DNA from: Lancefieldella parvula DSM 20469
Lineage (GTDB): Bacteria > Actinomycetota > Coriobacteriia > Coriobacteriales > Atopobiaceae
NCBI RefSeq assembly: GCF_000024225.1
Contig: NC_013203.1
Span: 1,364,001 to 1,428,000, forward strand
DNA: 64,000 bases
Direction of reading: 5' to 3'
The translations under genes were made by a program, and so were the position numbers. Shown here in pieces: positions 1 through 8,647 of the stretch. The notes beneath the pieces are model-generated. The model was given only the letters and a program-made list of their open reading frames with translations, was not told where the DNA came from and did no database searches. Numbering within the stretch: the stretch's first letter is position 1; each line of letters starts with the position of its first letter.

Positions 1-1503
1 ACTACCGCCCATTTTGATGCGGTTGATCAAAACGCACAGCTTACCGATGTTGCAAGCGATTCTCGTGAGGTCATCCCCGGTTCGCTGTTTGTTTGCAAGG
101 GCGCGAGTTTCTCGCCAGCGTATCTGACAAGCGCGGTAAAGGCTGGAGCTGTTGCGTACCTTTGCCAGCGGTCACTTGCAGAAGAACTGCAGGCAGTAGC
201 GCCAAACGTAGCTGCCATTCACGTGGATGACGTGCGCTTTGCCATGGCCTATGTGGCCGCAGGCGTTGCGGGACATCCCGACAAGAAGCTCACTACCATC
301 GGTATTACGGGTACAAAGGGCAAGTCTACCTGCTCGTATATGCTGCGCGCCATCCTTGACGGCGACGAGCCGTACTCCAAGTGCGGCGTGATCGGCGGCA
401 TCGAGGTATTTGACGGCAAGGACACGCAGCCCGCGCACAACACCACACCCGAGGCTCCTGAGCTGTGGCGCCACCTCAAGCACGCCGCGGAGGCCGGCCT
501 CCCCTACGTTGACATGGAGATTTCCAGCCAGGGACTCAAGTACGACCGCACAGTTGACCTCAACCTGAGTGTTGCGGTGTTCCTAAACATTGGAACCGAT
601 CATATTTCCCCTGTTGAACACCCTACTTTTGAAGATTACTTTGAGAGCAAGCTGAAGATTTTTGACCTTGCTCGCGTGGCTGTTGTCAACAAGAACACTA
701 TGATGTTTGACCAGGTCATGGAGCGTGCACAGAGGTGCGAGAAGGTCCTGACCTTCTCCACAACCGATTCCGACGCCACCGTTTGGGCGGACGAGATCAC
801 CCCTCACCAGGGCATGGTTACCTTTACCGTGCACACGCCAACCTGGACCAGCAGCGCCGCACTGCCTATGTCCGGTCTCTTCAACGTGGAGAACGCTCTT
901 GCGGCAATCACCGTTGCTGACTACCTGGGCATTCGCGAGAAGGACGCTGTGCTTCCGCTGATGAACGTTAAGGTGCCAGGCCGCATGGAGCTGCTGAGCT
1001 CGCCCGACAACAAGGTCACGGGCTTGGTCGACTACGCTCACAACAAACTTTCCTATCAGAAGCTTTTCTCGTCAACTGCTAAGGAATTCCCTGGTTATGG
1101 CCGCTATGTGGTCATGGGAGCCGTTGGCGGCAAGGCGTACAACCGTCGTCAGGAGCTGCCAGAAGAGGCCGCCAAGTGGGCGGATCTGATGATTTACACC
1201 ACCGAGGACTGCAACATGGAAGATCCTGCGGTGATTTGCGCACAAATGGCCGAAGCCACGCCCGAGGGCGCCGCGCACAAGATTATCCTTGACCGCTACG
1301 ACGCCATTTACGAGGCGGTTTCCGCTGCTTACGACGACCCTCGTCCGTCGCTGGTGTACCTGCTTGCCAAGGGCGACGAGCCGTTCAACATTATCGGCGG
1401 CAAGCACGTTCCGTGGATGACGGACGCTGCTGCGTTCAAGGCTGCCGTTCGTGCCAAGCTGGACAAACGAACCGGTCGCGCGGGACGCGATAACCGCAGT
1501 TAA
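1..1503 (+). CDS. murE: Mur ligase, MurE-like UDP-MurNAc-tripeptide synthetase (5' partial)
   Basis: ATP-dependent ligase that adds the third amino acid to UDP-MurNAc-dipeptide in cytoplasmic peptidoglycan precursor synthesis. The frame is open from base 1, and the translated upstream part (DSREVIPGSLFVCKG) is the typical MurE N-terminal uridine-binding domain, so the true start lies left of the window and the GTG at 223 is internal. The central domain has the P-loop GITGTKGKST; the C-terminal domain follows from about 960. The MurE substrate loop, DNPR in diaminopimelate-type enzymes, reads DCNMEDP here, which suggests a lysine- or ornithine-type enzyme rather than a DAP-type one. That specificity call is an inference. 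The gene ends at TAA 1501-1503. A second MurE copy elsewhere in the genome cannot be excluded. Confidence 0.88.
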   Translation, partial: TTAHFDAVDQNAQLTDVASDSREVIPGSLFVCKGASFSPAYLTSAVKAGAVAYLCQRSLAEELQAVAPNVAAIHVDDVRFAMAYVAAGVAGHPDKKLTTIGITGTKGKSTCSYMLRAILDGDEPYSKCGVIGGIEVFDGKDTQPAHNTTPEAPELWRHLKHAAEAGLPYVDMEISSQGLKYDRTVDLNLSVAVFLNIGTDHISPVEHPTFEDYFESKLKIFDLARVAVVNKNTMMFDQVMERAQRCEKVLTFSTTDSDATVWADEITPHQGMVTFTVHTPTWTSSAALPMSGLFNVENALAAITVADYLGIREKDAVLPLMNVKVPGRMELLSSPDNKVTGLVDYAHNKLSYQKLFSSTAKEFPGYGRYVVMGAVGGKAYNRRQELPEEAAKWADLMIYTTEDCNMEDPAVICAQMAEATPEGAAHKIILDRYDAIYEAVSAAYDDPRPSLVYLLAKGDEPFNIIGGKHVPWMTDAAAFKAAVRAKLDKRTGRAGRDNRS

Positions 1504-1563
1504 ATGCGCAACGCGGACTGAGGGCGCGGAGTAAGTGCTTGAGTTTCTCGCCAAGCCCGCCTG

Positions 1564-1676
1564 AAAAGTGCAAAGAATCTGTATTTCCGACACAGAATCT
1601 TTGCCAAAATCAGGCAAATCCACCGATTCATTGACTTTTTCAGGCAAAAGTTACAGATTCTTTGAAGAAATCAGGC
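1564..1676. repeat. 113-bp dispersed repeat, copy 1
   Basis: About 88 percent identical, without gaps, to 38383-38495. It starts AAAAGTGCAAAGAATCTGT and ends AAATCAGGC. The left part is an inverted repeat (CAAAGAATCTGT against ACAGAATCTTTG, one mismatch). The rest is three degenerate units of about 30 bp, each of the form CAGATTCTTTG followed by CAGGCAAA. Both copies lie just downstream of genes. Confidence 0.85.
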
Positions 1677-1763
1677 TCGCGATTAAGTGCGGCTAAAAAA
1701 CCTTGTAATGAGGTTCGCAATTAAACGCGACGAGAAACCCGTCCACTAGCAGCTTTTTCGCAC

Positions 1764-1799
1764 AAGAAAACCCGGTACCCACATGAAGTGAATACCGGG
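1764..1799 (-). terminator. Rho-independent terminator after phosphoketolase
   Basis: On the minus strand CCCGGTA and TACCGGG form a 7-bp stem around a 15-nt loop, followed by TTTTCTT. It lies about 95 bp downstream of the phosphoketolase stop. Confidence 0.65.
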
Positions 1800-1892
1800 C
1801 GGAAGGCACGTTTATGCAGGTAGCGCGCTTGCGCCGAGCGCAGGCCGTCGCCGCGTCGAACGTGACGCGCGCAGGACGCAACTTGCGACTTG

Positions 1893-4364
1893 TTACTCGT
1901 TGTCGCCTGCGGTTGCCTGAGTTGCAGAGATGCTCTGATCAGCATCGGAAGCGTCTGGCCAAGACCAATCAGTAAATGCTGGGTGATCATAGCCCTTCTC
2001 GACAGCAAACTCAAAGGCTTCGGTGCGGAACTTCTCCCACTCGTCAATCTGATCTGCCCACTTCTGAGCGTCAATCATGCGGAGAGCGTCAGCAGCAAGT
2101 GCCCAGCGGTCCATGTTGTTCAAGCGTAGCATGTCGTAAGGAGTTGTGGTGGAACCCTGCTCCTCGTAGCCGTGAACGTTGAAGTTGTCGTGGTTTGGAC
2201 GGTTCCAAATCAGGCGACGGACAGAACCAGCGTAAGCGTGGAATGCGAAGAGAACTGGCTTGTCTGCGGAGAAGAGCTTTGTGAACTCCTCGTCAGAAAG
2301 AGCCTCGTTGTTCTCGGAAGCGTTCTGAATCTTGAGCAGGTCAACAACGTTAACGAAGCGAGCCTTGATGCCCAGCTTACCAAGCATGTCCAGAGCAGCA
2401 AGGAGCTCCTGAGTAGGAACGTCGCCGCAGGATGCAAGGACAATGTCCTCCTCGCCAGCCTCAGCGTTGGAAGCCCACTTCCACTCCTTAGCGCCAACTG
2501 AAAGCTCCTCGCGAGCCTCGTCGAGGGTTACCCACGTTGGAGCAGGCTGCTTACCAGCAAAGATAGCGTTGATGCAGTTTGTGGAGGTATAGCACTTCTC
2601 GCCAACTGCAAGCAGAAGGTTAGCGTCTGCTGGGAAGTAGATGTTGGTGATGTGGTCGTTGTTGAAGCTCTTGTTAAGCATGATGTCAACAAAACCAGGA
2701 TCCTGGTGAGAGAATCCGTTGTGGTCCTGACGCCAAACGTGGCTGGAAAGAACCAGGTTAAGAGCAGAAATAGGTTTGCGCCATGGAATGTGGCGGACGG
2801 TAGCCTCAAGCCACTTAGCGTGCTGGTTGATCATTGAGTCAATGATGTGGACAAATGACTCGTAGCTAGACCAAATGCCGTGGCGGCCAGTTAGGGTGTA
2901 GCCCTCAAGCAGACCCTCGCACTGGTGCTCGGAAAGCTGCTCAATAACGTTACCAACTGGGGAAATATGCTCGTCGTTCTCAAAGTCGTCGTTAAAGCCA
3001 CCAAACCACTGCTTGTCGGTTACCTGGAAGGAAGGCTGCAGACGGTTAGAAGCGGTCTCATCAGGTCCGAAGATACGGAACTCAGAACGGTTGCTGTTAA
3101 TAAGCTCAGCGGTGTACTCGCCAAGAACGCGCGTTGCCTCAGTAGCACCAAAGCCGTGGCCCTTCTCGGCAACTGGAATCTCGTACTTCTTTGCATCAGG
3201 AAGAACGAGGTTGCGACGGATTGTACCACCATTTGCGTTAGGGTTAGCGCCAAGACGGAGGTCACCCTTAGGCATGAAGGAAGTAACCTCTGGACGGATT
3301 GCGCCCTTCTCGGTGAAGAGGGTCTCTGGATTGTAGGAGCTCATCCAATCACGAAGAACCTGGAAGTGAGCCTCAGTGTCGCGAGCTGATGCCAGTGGAA
3401 CCTGGTGTGCGCGCCAAGAGCCCTCGGTCTTCTTGCCATCAATATAAGGAGGGCAAGTCCAACCCTTAGGGGTGCGGAAGATGATCATTGGGTAGTAAGG
3501 ACGCGATGCGTCACCTGCGGCTGCGCGAGTCTTGATAGCGCAGATCTCATTGAAGACAGCCTCAAGCAGAGCTGCAAAACGACGGTGGATGGATGCGTGA
3601 TCCTCGTCGTCAAAGCCAGCAACAAAATTATATGGGTGATAGCCCATGCCGCGGAAGAACTCGTCGCGTTCACCATCGGAAATACGAGCAAGAATGGTTG
3701 GGTTGGCAATTTTGTAGCCGTTGAGGTGCAGGATTGGAAGAACAATACCATCGGTCAGTGGGTCCATGAACTTGTTGGTCTGCCAAGAAGTTGCAAGTGG
3801 ACCGGTCTCTGCCTCACCGTCGCCGACAACAGCAACTGCAAGCAGGGATGGATTGTCCAAGACAGCGCCGTATGCGTGAGACAAGGTGTAACCCAGCTCG
3901 CCGCCCTCGTGGATGGAACCTGGGGTCTCAGGTGCATAGTGGGAAGGAATTCCGCCAGGATAAGAGAAGCGGCGGAAGAACTTCTGGAGACCCTCTTCAT
4001 CGTCAGTGATAAATGGGTAGGTCTCACGATAAGTTCCGTCAAGCAGGGACTGTGCAGTACCTGCAGGTCCACCGTGACCAGGACCCATGAGGAAGATGGT
4101 GTTCTGGTTATGGTCGCGAATGAAACGGTTGACGTGGCCGAACAGGAAGTTTAGACCTGGGGTGGTTCCCCAGTGGCCAACCAGACGGTGCTTAACATCC
4201 TCGCGAGAAAAACCATCCTTCATAAGAGGGTTACTGCGAAGATAAATCTGACCAACAGACAGGTAATTAGCTGCGCGCCAATACCTATCGACGCCGGCAA
4301 GTTCTTCCTCAGATACAGGCTGATTCAGGGTCTGCCAAGGTGTACCGTACACGGGCTGAGCCAT
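1893..4364 (-). CDS. xfp: Xylulose-5-phosphate/fructose-6-phosphate phosphoketolase
   Basis: Thiamine-diphosphate enzyme that splits xylulose-5-P (and possibly fructose-6-P) with phosphate to acetyl-phosphate plus glyceraldehyde-3-P or erythrose-4-P. It is the key step of the heterofermentative/bifid shunt. The 823 residues match the usual family length, and the N-terminus ([20 protein letters not shown], then [12 protein letters not shown]) and the GHGGPA and GDGEAETGP motifs are typical. The start is set by a strong AAGGAGG a few bases before ATG. The gene stands alone downstream of a LacI-family regulator, with a leader of about 200 nt and a palindromic operator candidate at 4612-4629, so sugar-responsive control is likely. 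Fructose-6-P activity cannot be judged from sequence. Confidence 0.95.
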   Translation of the reverse strand: MAQPVYGTPWQTLNQPVSEEELAGVDRYWRAANYLSVGQIYLRSNPLMKDGFSREDVKHRLVGHWGTTPGLNFLFGHVNRFIRDHNQNTIFLMGPGHGGPAGTAQSLLDGTYRETYPFITDDEEGLQKFFRRFSYPGGIPSHYAPETPGSIHEGGELGYTLSHAYGAVLDNPSLLAVAVVGDGEAETGPLATSWQTNKFMDPLTDGIVLPILHLNGYKIANPTILARISDGERDEFFRGMGYHPYNFVAGFDDEDHASIHRRFAALLEAVFNEICAIKTRAAAGDASRPYYPMIIFRTPKGWTCPPYIDGKKTEGSWRAHQVPLASARDTEAHFQVLRDWMSSYNPETLFTEKGAIRPEVTSFMPKGDLRLGANPNANGGTIRRNLVLPDAKKYEIPVAEKGHGFGATEATRVLGEYTAELINSNRSEFRIFGPDETASNRLQPSFQVTDKQWFGGFNDDFENDEHISPVGNVIEQLSEHQCEGLLEGYTLTGRHGIWSSYESFVHIIDSMINQHAKWLEATVRHIPWRKPISALNLVLSSHVWRQDHNGFSHQDPGFVDIMLNKSFNNDHITNIYFPADANLLLAVGEKCYTSTNCINAIFAGKQPAPTWVTLDEAREELSVGAKEWKWASNAEAGEEDIVLASCGDVPTQELLAALDMLGKLGIKARFVNVVDLLKIQNASENNEALSDEEFTKLFSADKPVLFAFHAYAGSVRRLIWNRPNHDNFNVHGYEEQGSTTTPYDMLRLNNMDRWALAADALRMIDAQKWADQIDEWEKFRTEAFEFAVEKGYDHPAFTDWSWPDASDADQSISATQATAGDNE

Positions 4365-4699
4365 GTGCTCCTCCTTTTTCTTTGGCTGCTACCTGCGTTT
4401 TTACGCAGATTTTGCAACCTCGTTGCTTCCATCACCTGAGCGTTTGTTTTGTTCACACTCGGCTGAGAGCGCAACTTCGCAAGCACCTAATAACGCAGGC
4501 GTTGCCAGATCGTAGCGCTGGCGTGTTGCCTTTCAACGCAAGTTTAAGCGAACACAACAACACATACATAACAGTATGATGCTTCGGCTATGTTTCAAGT
4601 ACTACTCTAAGTGATAAAACGTTTTATCAAGATGAGATTTTTGAAAATTCTCTCTTGGAGGGCTTTATTGAAGAGCTTTAAGAGACACCTCAAATACGA
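4365..4699 (-). promoter_or_regulatory. Promoter and long leader of phosphoketolase
   Basis: This 335-bp gap holds no gene. On the minus strand TTGAAA and TACTGT with 16-bp spacing (about 4573-4600) form a possible promoter just downstream of the operator palindrome, giving a leader of about 200 nt. Near the ribosome-binding site CTGCGT-TTTT-ACGCAG (4393-4408) can form a small hairpin. Promoter placement is tentative. Confidence 0.45.
4612..4629. promoter_or_regulatory. LacI-type operator palindrome
   Basis: TGATAAAACGTTTTATCA is a perfect 18-bp palindrome centred on CG, as expected for LacI/GalR-family operators. It lies between the lacI-type gene and phosphoketolase, about 12 bp upstream of the candidate -35 of the latter. 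Confidence 0.7.
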
Positions 4700-5842
4700 C
4701 TAGCAGTCCAAAACACGTACGCTATTCTTCTCAATCATACGTGGCTCAAGAATTATCTGAATTGAATCCCCGTTATCCGCCGGTTCATCCGCACTTTCCT
4801 GACCTGCTGCGTCACCCCTTGCAAAACTAAGACCTGCACCAGCATCTGCGCCAACGCTATCACTTGTATCTACACCAACATCCGCTCCATGCTCATTCAA
4901 ACGACGGAACATAATCGAAAGTGCAGCGTCAGAAAGCTCATCAACATTTTGCTCAATCGAAGTCAACGCCGGTTCAAACAATGCGTCTGAAATGCTGTTA
5001 TCGTATCCAACAACAGAATAATCATGAGGAACATGCAATCCGCGCTCGTACAGATAGCGCAACAAACCCAAAGCAATGTTGTCTGACGTCGCAATAACAG
5101 CAGTAGCATCTATGCGAATCAACTGCTGAGCCGCAAGATATGCATCAGGAATGTAATAATCACTGGTCAACACAAGTGACTGATCAAACTTCAGGCCCTT
5201 CTCGCCAAGTGCACGAACATAGCCGTTAAGGCGCGCACACCCGGTATTAGATGCGGTATTAACCATGCATGCAATTCGGCGATGACCGTGGTCTAGCAAG
5301 TATTTTGTGGCAAGATAGCCGCCAAGCTCATTGTTAAATGTAACTTTATCGCAGTCGAGCGCGTCAATAGTTCGGTCTACCATAACGTACGGCACAGGCA
5401 GCTGCTCTAGGTCAGCAATGAGCTGTTTCGAGGCTTCAACCTCATCGGACGTGATAATAAAGATGCCATCGGCGCCGCGATTAACCAGCAGTCGCACAAG
5501 ATCTGCATCGTTTGACGTGTTGTTATCTGAGTTGGTGATAAACAGCGCGTACCCACGACGACGGCATTTCATCTCCAGCATCTTTGCAAACGACGAGAAA
5601 AACCGGCTCTCGATATTCGGTACAATCAGTCCCAACGTCTGCGTATGCTGCGTGACCAGGCTTCTTGCAATCTGGTTGGGAATGTAATGCTCACGACGGG
5701 CAACATCAAGGATACGACGGCGGTTCTCGTCGCTCACACGCACCGGTCGGCCATTCAGCACCAGCGAAACCGTAGCGGGTGATAGCCCCACCTTGCGCGC
5801 AATCGTTTTTAGAGTGACTTTTTCTGCCACGTTACCTCGCAA
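4700..5842 (-). CDS. LacI/GalR-family transcriptional regulator
   Basis: 380-residue DNA-binding repressor or activator. The N-terminal helix-turn-helix (residues about 9-31, [19 protein letters not shown]) and hinge ([20 protein letters not shown]) are classic. The rest is a periplasmic-binding-protein-like effector domain, probably for a sugar or sugar phosphate. A low-complexity acidic stretch (about residues 320-355, rich in Asp, Gly and Ala) is inserted near the C-terminus, which is unusual. It sits directly upstream of phosphoketolase in the same direction, with the palindrome 4612-4629 between them, so it probably controls that gene. The effector is unknown. Confidence 0.9.
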   Translation of the reverse strand: MRGNVAEKVTLKTIARKVGLSPATVSLVLNGRPVRVSDENRRRILDVARREHYIPNQIARSLVTQHTQTLGLIVPNIESRFFSSFAKMLEMKCRRRGYALFITNSDNNTSNDADLVRLLVNRGADGIFIITSDEVEASKQLIADLEQLPVPYVMVDRTIDALDCDKVTFNNELGGYLATKYLLDHGHRRIACMVNTASNTGCARLNGYVRALGEKGLKFDQSLVLTSDYYIPDAYLAAQQLIRIDATAVIATSDNIALGLLRYLYERGLHVPHDYSVVGYDNSISDALFEPALTSIEQNVDELSDAALSIMFRRLNEHGADVGVDTSDSVGADAGAGLSFARGDAAGQESADEPADNGDSIQIILEPRMIEKNSVRVLDC

Positions 5843-5869
5843 CTAGCCCCGTTTGTCGTTGTTGCTTAA

Positions 5870-5876
5870 GTATAAT
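5870..5876 (+). promoter_or_regulatory. Candidate -10 box for the DUF711 gene
   Basis: TATAAT preceded by AAG lies about 85 bp upstream of the ATG at 5959, in the divergent region shared with the lacI-type gene. No good -35 box is visible at 17 bp. Confidence 0.35.
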
Positions 5877-5958
5877 AGTCGAGAAACCCCTGCGGCTGGT
5901 CGGTCGCCAAAAGCCAAGCTCTGTTTCCACACGACAACCGCATTCCGAGAGGACGCGC

Positions 5959-7323
5959 ATGAACATCACTCCACAGGAAATCGCCGAAACCCTCGCCATG
6001 GTCAGCGAACAAAACCTTGACCTGCGTACCATTACCATGGGCATCTCGCTCAATAGCTGCGCAGACGAAGATCTAGACCGCATGTGCCAGAAGGTTTATG
6101 ACCGTATCACGCGCCAGGCCGAACACCTAGTGTCCGTAGCTGAAGACCTAGAGCGCGAGTACGGCATCCCTATTGCTAACAAGCGCGTCTCTGTCACACC
6201 AATCGCACAGATTGCGGCATGTACCTCGGCACAGGACCTGACCCCGTTGGCCCACGCGCTTGATCGTGCGGCTAAGACGCTAGGTATCGACTTCCTGGGT
6301 GGCTTCTCGGCACTGGTCCACAAGGGTCTTGGCGACGCCGACCGCCGACTTATCGCATCCATCCCTGAGGCGCTGGCCACCACGTCGCGTGTCTGTTCTT
6401 CGGTAAACGTCGCGTCTACGCGCGCAGGCATCAACATGGACGCTGTCTTGCTCATGGCAGGAACTGTGCTCGAGGCCGCGCGTCGCACCACCAACATCCA
6501 GTGCTACGGTGCCGCTAAGCTGGTTGTTTTTGCCAACATGGTGGAGGATTCCCCCTTCATGGCCGGCGCGGTTCACGGCGGAGGCGAGGCAGATGCTGTC
6601 ATTAACGTGGGCGTCTCCGGCCCTGGTGTTATGGCTGCAGCCCTCGCCGAACTCCCCAACTCCGCAAACCTCATGGACGTTGCCGAAAAAATCAAGCAGA
6701 CAGCATTCAAGATTACCCGCGCGGGCGAGCTGATGAGCCGCGAGGCTTCAAGGCGCCTAGGTGTCGAGAAGGGCATCGTAGACCTAAGCCTTGCGCCTAC
6801 CCCAGCAGCTGGCGATTCCGTCGCTAAAATTCTGGAACTCATCGGCGTTGGCGAATGTGGCGGTCCCGGAACCACCTGCGCACTTGCCCTGCTCAATGAC
6901 GCTGTCAAGAAGGGTGGTGTCATGGCATCGTCAAGCGTCGGCGGCCTGTCCGGCGCATTTATTCCAGTCTCCGAGGATGCAGGTATGATTCGCGCAGCTC
7001 AGGACGGCGCACTTTCTCTCGAGAAACTCGAAGCGATGACCTCGGTATGCTCCGTTGGTCTGGACATGATTGCTATTCCTGGTGATTCATCTGTGGAGAC
7101 CATCGCGGGCATCATCGCAGATGAGATGGCTATCGGCGTCATCAACACAAAGACCACCGCAGTCCGTGTTATCCCAGCTATCGGCTATAACGAAGGTGAT
7201 GTCTTAGAGTTCGGCGGTCTCTTTGGCTCTGCTCCGGTCATGCCAGTCAATCAGTTTGCAGGTACAGTGCTTGCTCATCGAGGCGGTCGCTTCCCTGCTC
7301 CGCTTAATTCACTTAAGAACTAA
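5959..7323 (+). CDS. UPF0210/DUF711 (PFL-like) family protein
   Basis: 454-residue cytoplasmic protein of the DUF711 family, whose fold resembles pyruvate formate-lyase but whose function is not established. The start [21 protein letters not shown] and the glycine-rich segments ([30 protein letters not shown]) are characteristic, and the length is normal. The ATG is preceded by GAGAGGA. In many genomes a small ACT-domain protein (UPF0237) sits just upstream; no such gene is visible here, where the upstream neighbour is a divergent regulator. The gene marks the left flank of the inserted restriction island. Confidence 0.9.
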   Translation: MNITPQEIAETLAMVSEQNLDLRTITMGISLNSCADEDLDRMCQKVYDRITRQAEHLVSVAEDLEREYGIPIANKRVSVTPIAQIAACTSAQDLTPLAHALDRAAKTLGIDFLGGFSALVHKGLGDADRRLIASIPEALATTSRVCSSVNVASTRAGINMDAVLLMAGTVLEAARRTTNIQCYGAAKLVVFANMVEDSPFMAGAVHGGGEADAVINVGVSGPGVMAAALAELPNSANLMDVAEKIKQTAFKITRAGELMSREASRRLGVEKGIVDLSLAPTPAAGDSVAKILELIGVGECGGPGTTCALALLNDAVKKGGVMASSSVGGLSGAFIPVSEDAGMIRAAQDGALSLEKLEAMTSVCSVGLDMIAIPGDSSVETIAGIIADEMAIGVINTKTTAVRVIPAIGYNEGDVLEFGGLFGSAPVMPVNQFAGTVLAHRGGRFPAPLNSLKN

Positions 7324-7424
7324 CAAAAGCCTCCACAAGGTGGTACAACTTCGGGATTTTCTAAACCCGAAAGGGAATCGGCATAGTCGTGAAAGCGGCT
7401 ATATTGTTTTTTCAGTGCCTTTTC

Positions 7425-7604
7425 TCATTGCTTCTTGTTCGACGTGATGACCAGCCACTCGCAGAACGCCTCCACAGGAATCAGGATTCGCGTCCCGATC
7501 CGTATGGAGGGAAATCCGTCCATCTTGACCAGCTCGTAGGCTTTCGGCAGGGAGATGTCTATCTGGGATGCCATCTCCTGCGCACTCATAATCTCCTTGC
7601 TCAT
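7425..7604 (-). CDS. Excisionase-like helix-turn-helix protein (59 aa)
   Basis: Small gene. Its product, from MSKEIMSAQEMASQIDISL to the TGA at 7425, has the layout of the excisionase/MerR-like DNA-binding proteins of integrative elements: an N-terminal helix-turn-helix around AQEMASQIDISLPKAYELV, then a wing (FPSIRIGTRILIP) and EAFCEWL. A good AAAGGAG stands 9 nt before the ATG. No integrase gene is present nearby, so it is probably a leftover from a conjugative element or phage. Together with the broken genes at 7669-7824 and 12463-12956 it marks the flanks of the inserted restriction island. Confidence 0.72.
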   Translation of the reverse strand: MSKEIMSAQEMASQIDISLPKAYELVKMDGFPSIRIGTRILIPVEAFCEWLVITSNKKQ

Positions 7605-7668
7605 GTGCTCACGCTCCTTTCTTCTCGTAATAAAATGCTGCCCTGTCCGGGGCAGTAACTTTCGTAGA

Positions 7669-7824
7669 TCATCTCAGCGCGATCTCGGCTTTTTCTTTCG
7701 AGGCCATCCGTCTGATCGCGTTGTACGATGTCAGGTCTTTATAGCCGTAGCCGCTTTCCTTGACCAGAAGCTCCTCGACGTGCTTTCGCCGTCGGTTTTC
7801 GCGCTACCTTCTCCTGTTCTTCAT
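7669..7824 (-). pseudogene. Small mobile-element gene with in-frame TAG
   Basis: After a strong AAGGAGG, an ATG opens a frame that reads MKNRRR, then TAG at 7804-7806, then continues in frame as RENRRRKHVEELLVKESGYG and on to TGA at 7669. The continuity suggests a gene of about 51 codons with one nonsense change, most simply CAG to TAG. I do not recognise the family. It lies 64 bp upstream of the excisionase-like gene in the same direction. Confidence 0.55.
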
Positions 7825-7927
7825 GCCCACCTCCTTCTTCATCCATAAAAAAGACAGACTGGGTTCTCGGACTTGCGGGAAACAGCCAGCCTACCGACAT
7901 CCGCTCGTTGTAAGCGGTTTTATCTCA

Positions 7928-7956
7928 TTGAAAAGAGTTGTATTACTTGTTACAAT
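7928..7956 (+). promoter_or_regulatory. Promoter of the restriction-modification operon
   Basis: TTGAAA (7928-7933) and TACAAT (7951-7956) with an ideal 17-bp spacing lie 42 bp upstream of the regulator ATG. The inverted repeat TTGTA / TACAA (7938-7955) overlaps it and could be an autoregulatory site of the regulator. Confidence 0.7.
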
Positions 7957-7998
7957 CAAACTTTCACAGACAAAACGAAATTCGTGAGGTAAAAAACG

Positions 7999-8592
7999 AT
8001 GCCAAGACAGTCAGACCAAAGCGCGGAGAGATACAATGACGTATTCCCCACCACGCTGCGCGGCCTTCTGGAGAGCCACCCTAAAGACGGGCACAAGACG
8101 ACCTACAAGGATCTCGGCGAGGCGGTGGGCGTGCGCCAGCAGACCATCAGCCAGTACGCCGCAGGGCAGACCCAGCCCACAGCCGACGTGGTACTGCGCA
8201 TCGCGCAGTTCTTCGGCGTGTCAGTGGACTACATGCTTACGGGCATAAGCGCGTACAACAGGAGCCTGCACGAGGAACTCGGTCTCTCCGAAGAGGCCAT
8301 CTCGCACCTCAAGCGGGCACGAGACATATACCCGCAGGTTGACCCCGACCGCACACGCACGATGCCGCTTCTCAACGAGCTGCTCTCCGACAAGGAATTC
8401 TACGAGTTCCTCGACGGCCTGCACTTCTACATCGAGAGGCTCGGCGGAGACGACCCTGTTTCCGAGGAGATGAAAAAGCACTTCAAGGGTCTCGACATAA
8501 AGGGCTACTTCGTCTGGCAGATCCAGACCTACGTGCAGGAGTTCTTAAGGAAGAAACTCGTCAAGCAGGGATTTGAAATCGTGGTGGAGTAG
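7999..8592 (+). CDS. XRE-family regulator of the RM island
   Basis: 197-residue DNA-binding protein. Residues about 34-80 (TTYKDLGEAVGVRQQTISQY, then AAGQTQPTADVVLRIAQFFGVSVDYML) form a Cro/C1-type helix-turn-helix. The remainder has no motif I recognise. It is the first gene of a plus-strand operon followed 55 bp later by the nuclease-methyltransferase gene, so it probably plays the part of a controller protein that times methylation before restriction. The ATG is preceded by GTGAGGT. A good promoter lies immediately upstream, with an inverted repeat inside it. Confidence 0.85.
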   Translation: MPRQSDQSAERYNDVFPTTLRGLLESHPKDGHKTTYKDLGEAVGVRQQTISQYAAGQTQPTADVVLRIAQFFGVSVDYMLTGISAYNRSLHEELGLSEEAISHLKRARDIYPQVDPDRTRTMPLLNELLSDKEFYEFLDGLHFYIERLGGDDPVSEEMKKHFKGLDIKGYFVWQIQTYVQEFLRKKLVKQGFEIVVE

Positions 8593-8647
8593 CACCCACC
8601 GGAAAGACAGCAATCAACGCCTCTGGCATATGTGGAGGAAAACGAAC

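Larger units (their letters stand above)
1504..1892. other. Intergenic region with repeat, motif and terminator
   Basis: No convincing gene. It holds a TTCTCGCCA motif (1545-1553), a 113-bp dispersed repeat (1564-1676), the related GAGAAACCCGT word (1732-1742) and a minus-strand terminator hairpin (1764-1799). Confidence 0.7.

Noticed and set aside
223-1503. GTG at 223 as the start of the Mur ligase
   Set aside because: The frame is open to base 1 and encodes the MurE N-terminal domain upstream, so the gene is cut by the window edge.
1893-4364. Long plus-strand open frames opposite phosphoketolase, such as 3405-4154
   Set aside because: They are shadows of a well-supported conserved gene; no ribosome-binding sites or recognisable domains.
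8573-8647. Longer N-terminus of the nuclease-methyltransferase starting at 8573
   Set aside because: It overlaps the regulator gene, has no ribosome-binding site and encodes an atypical peptide; the ATG at 8648 has GGAGG.
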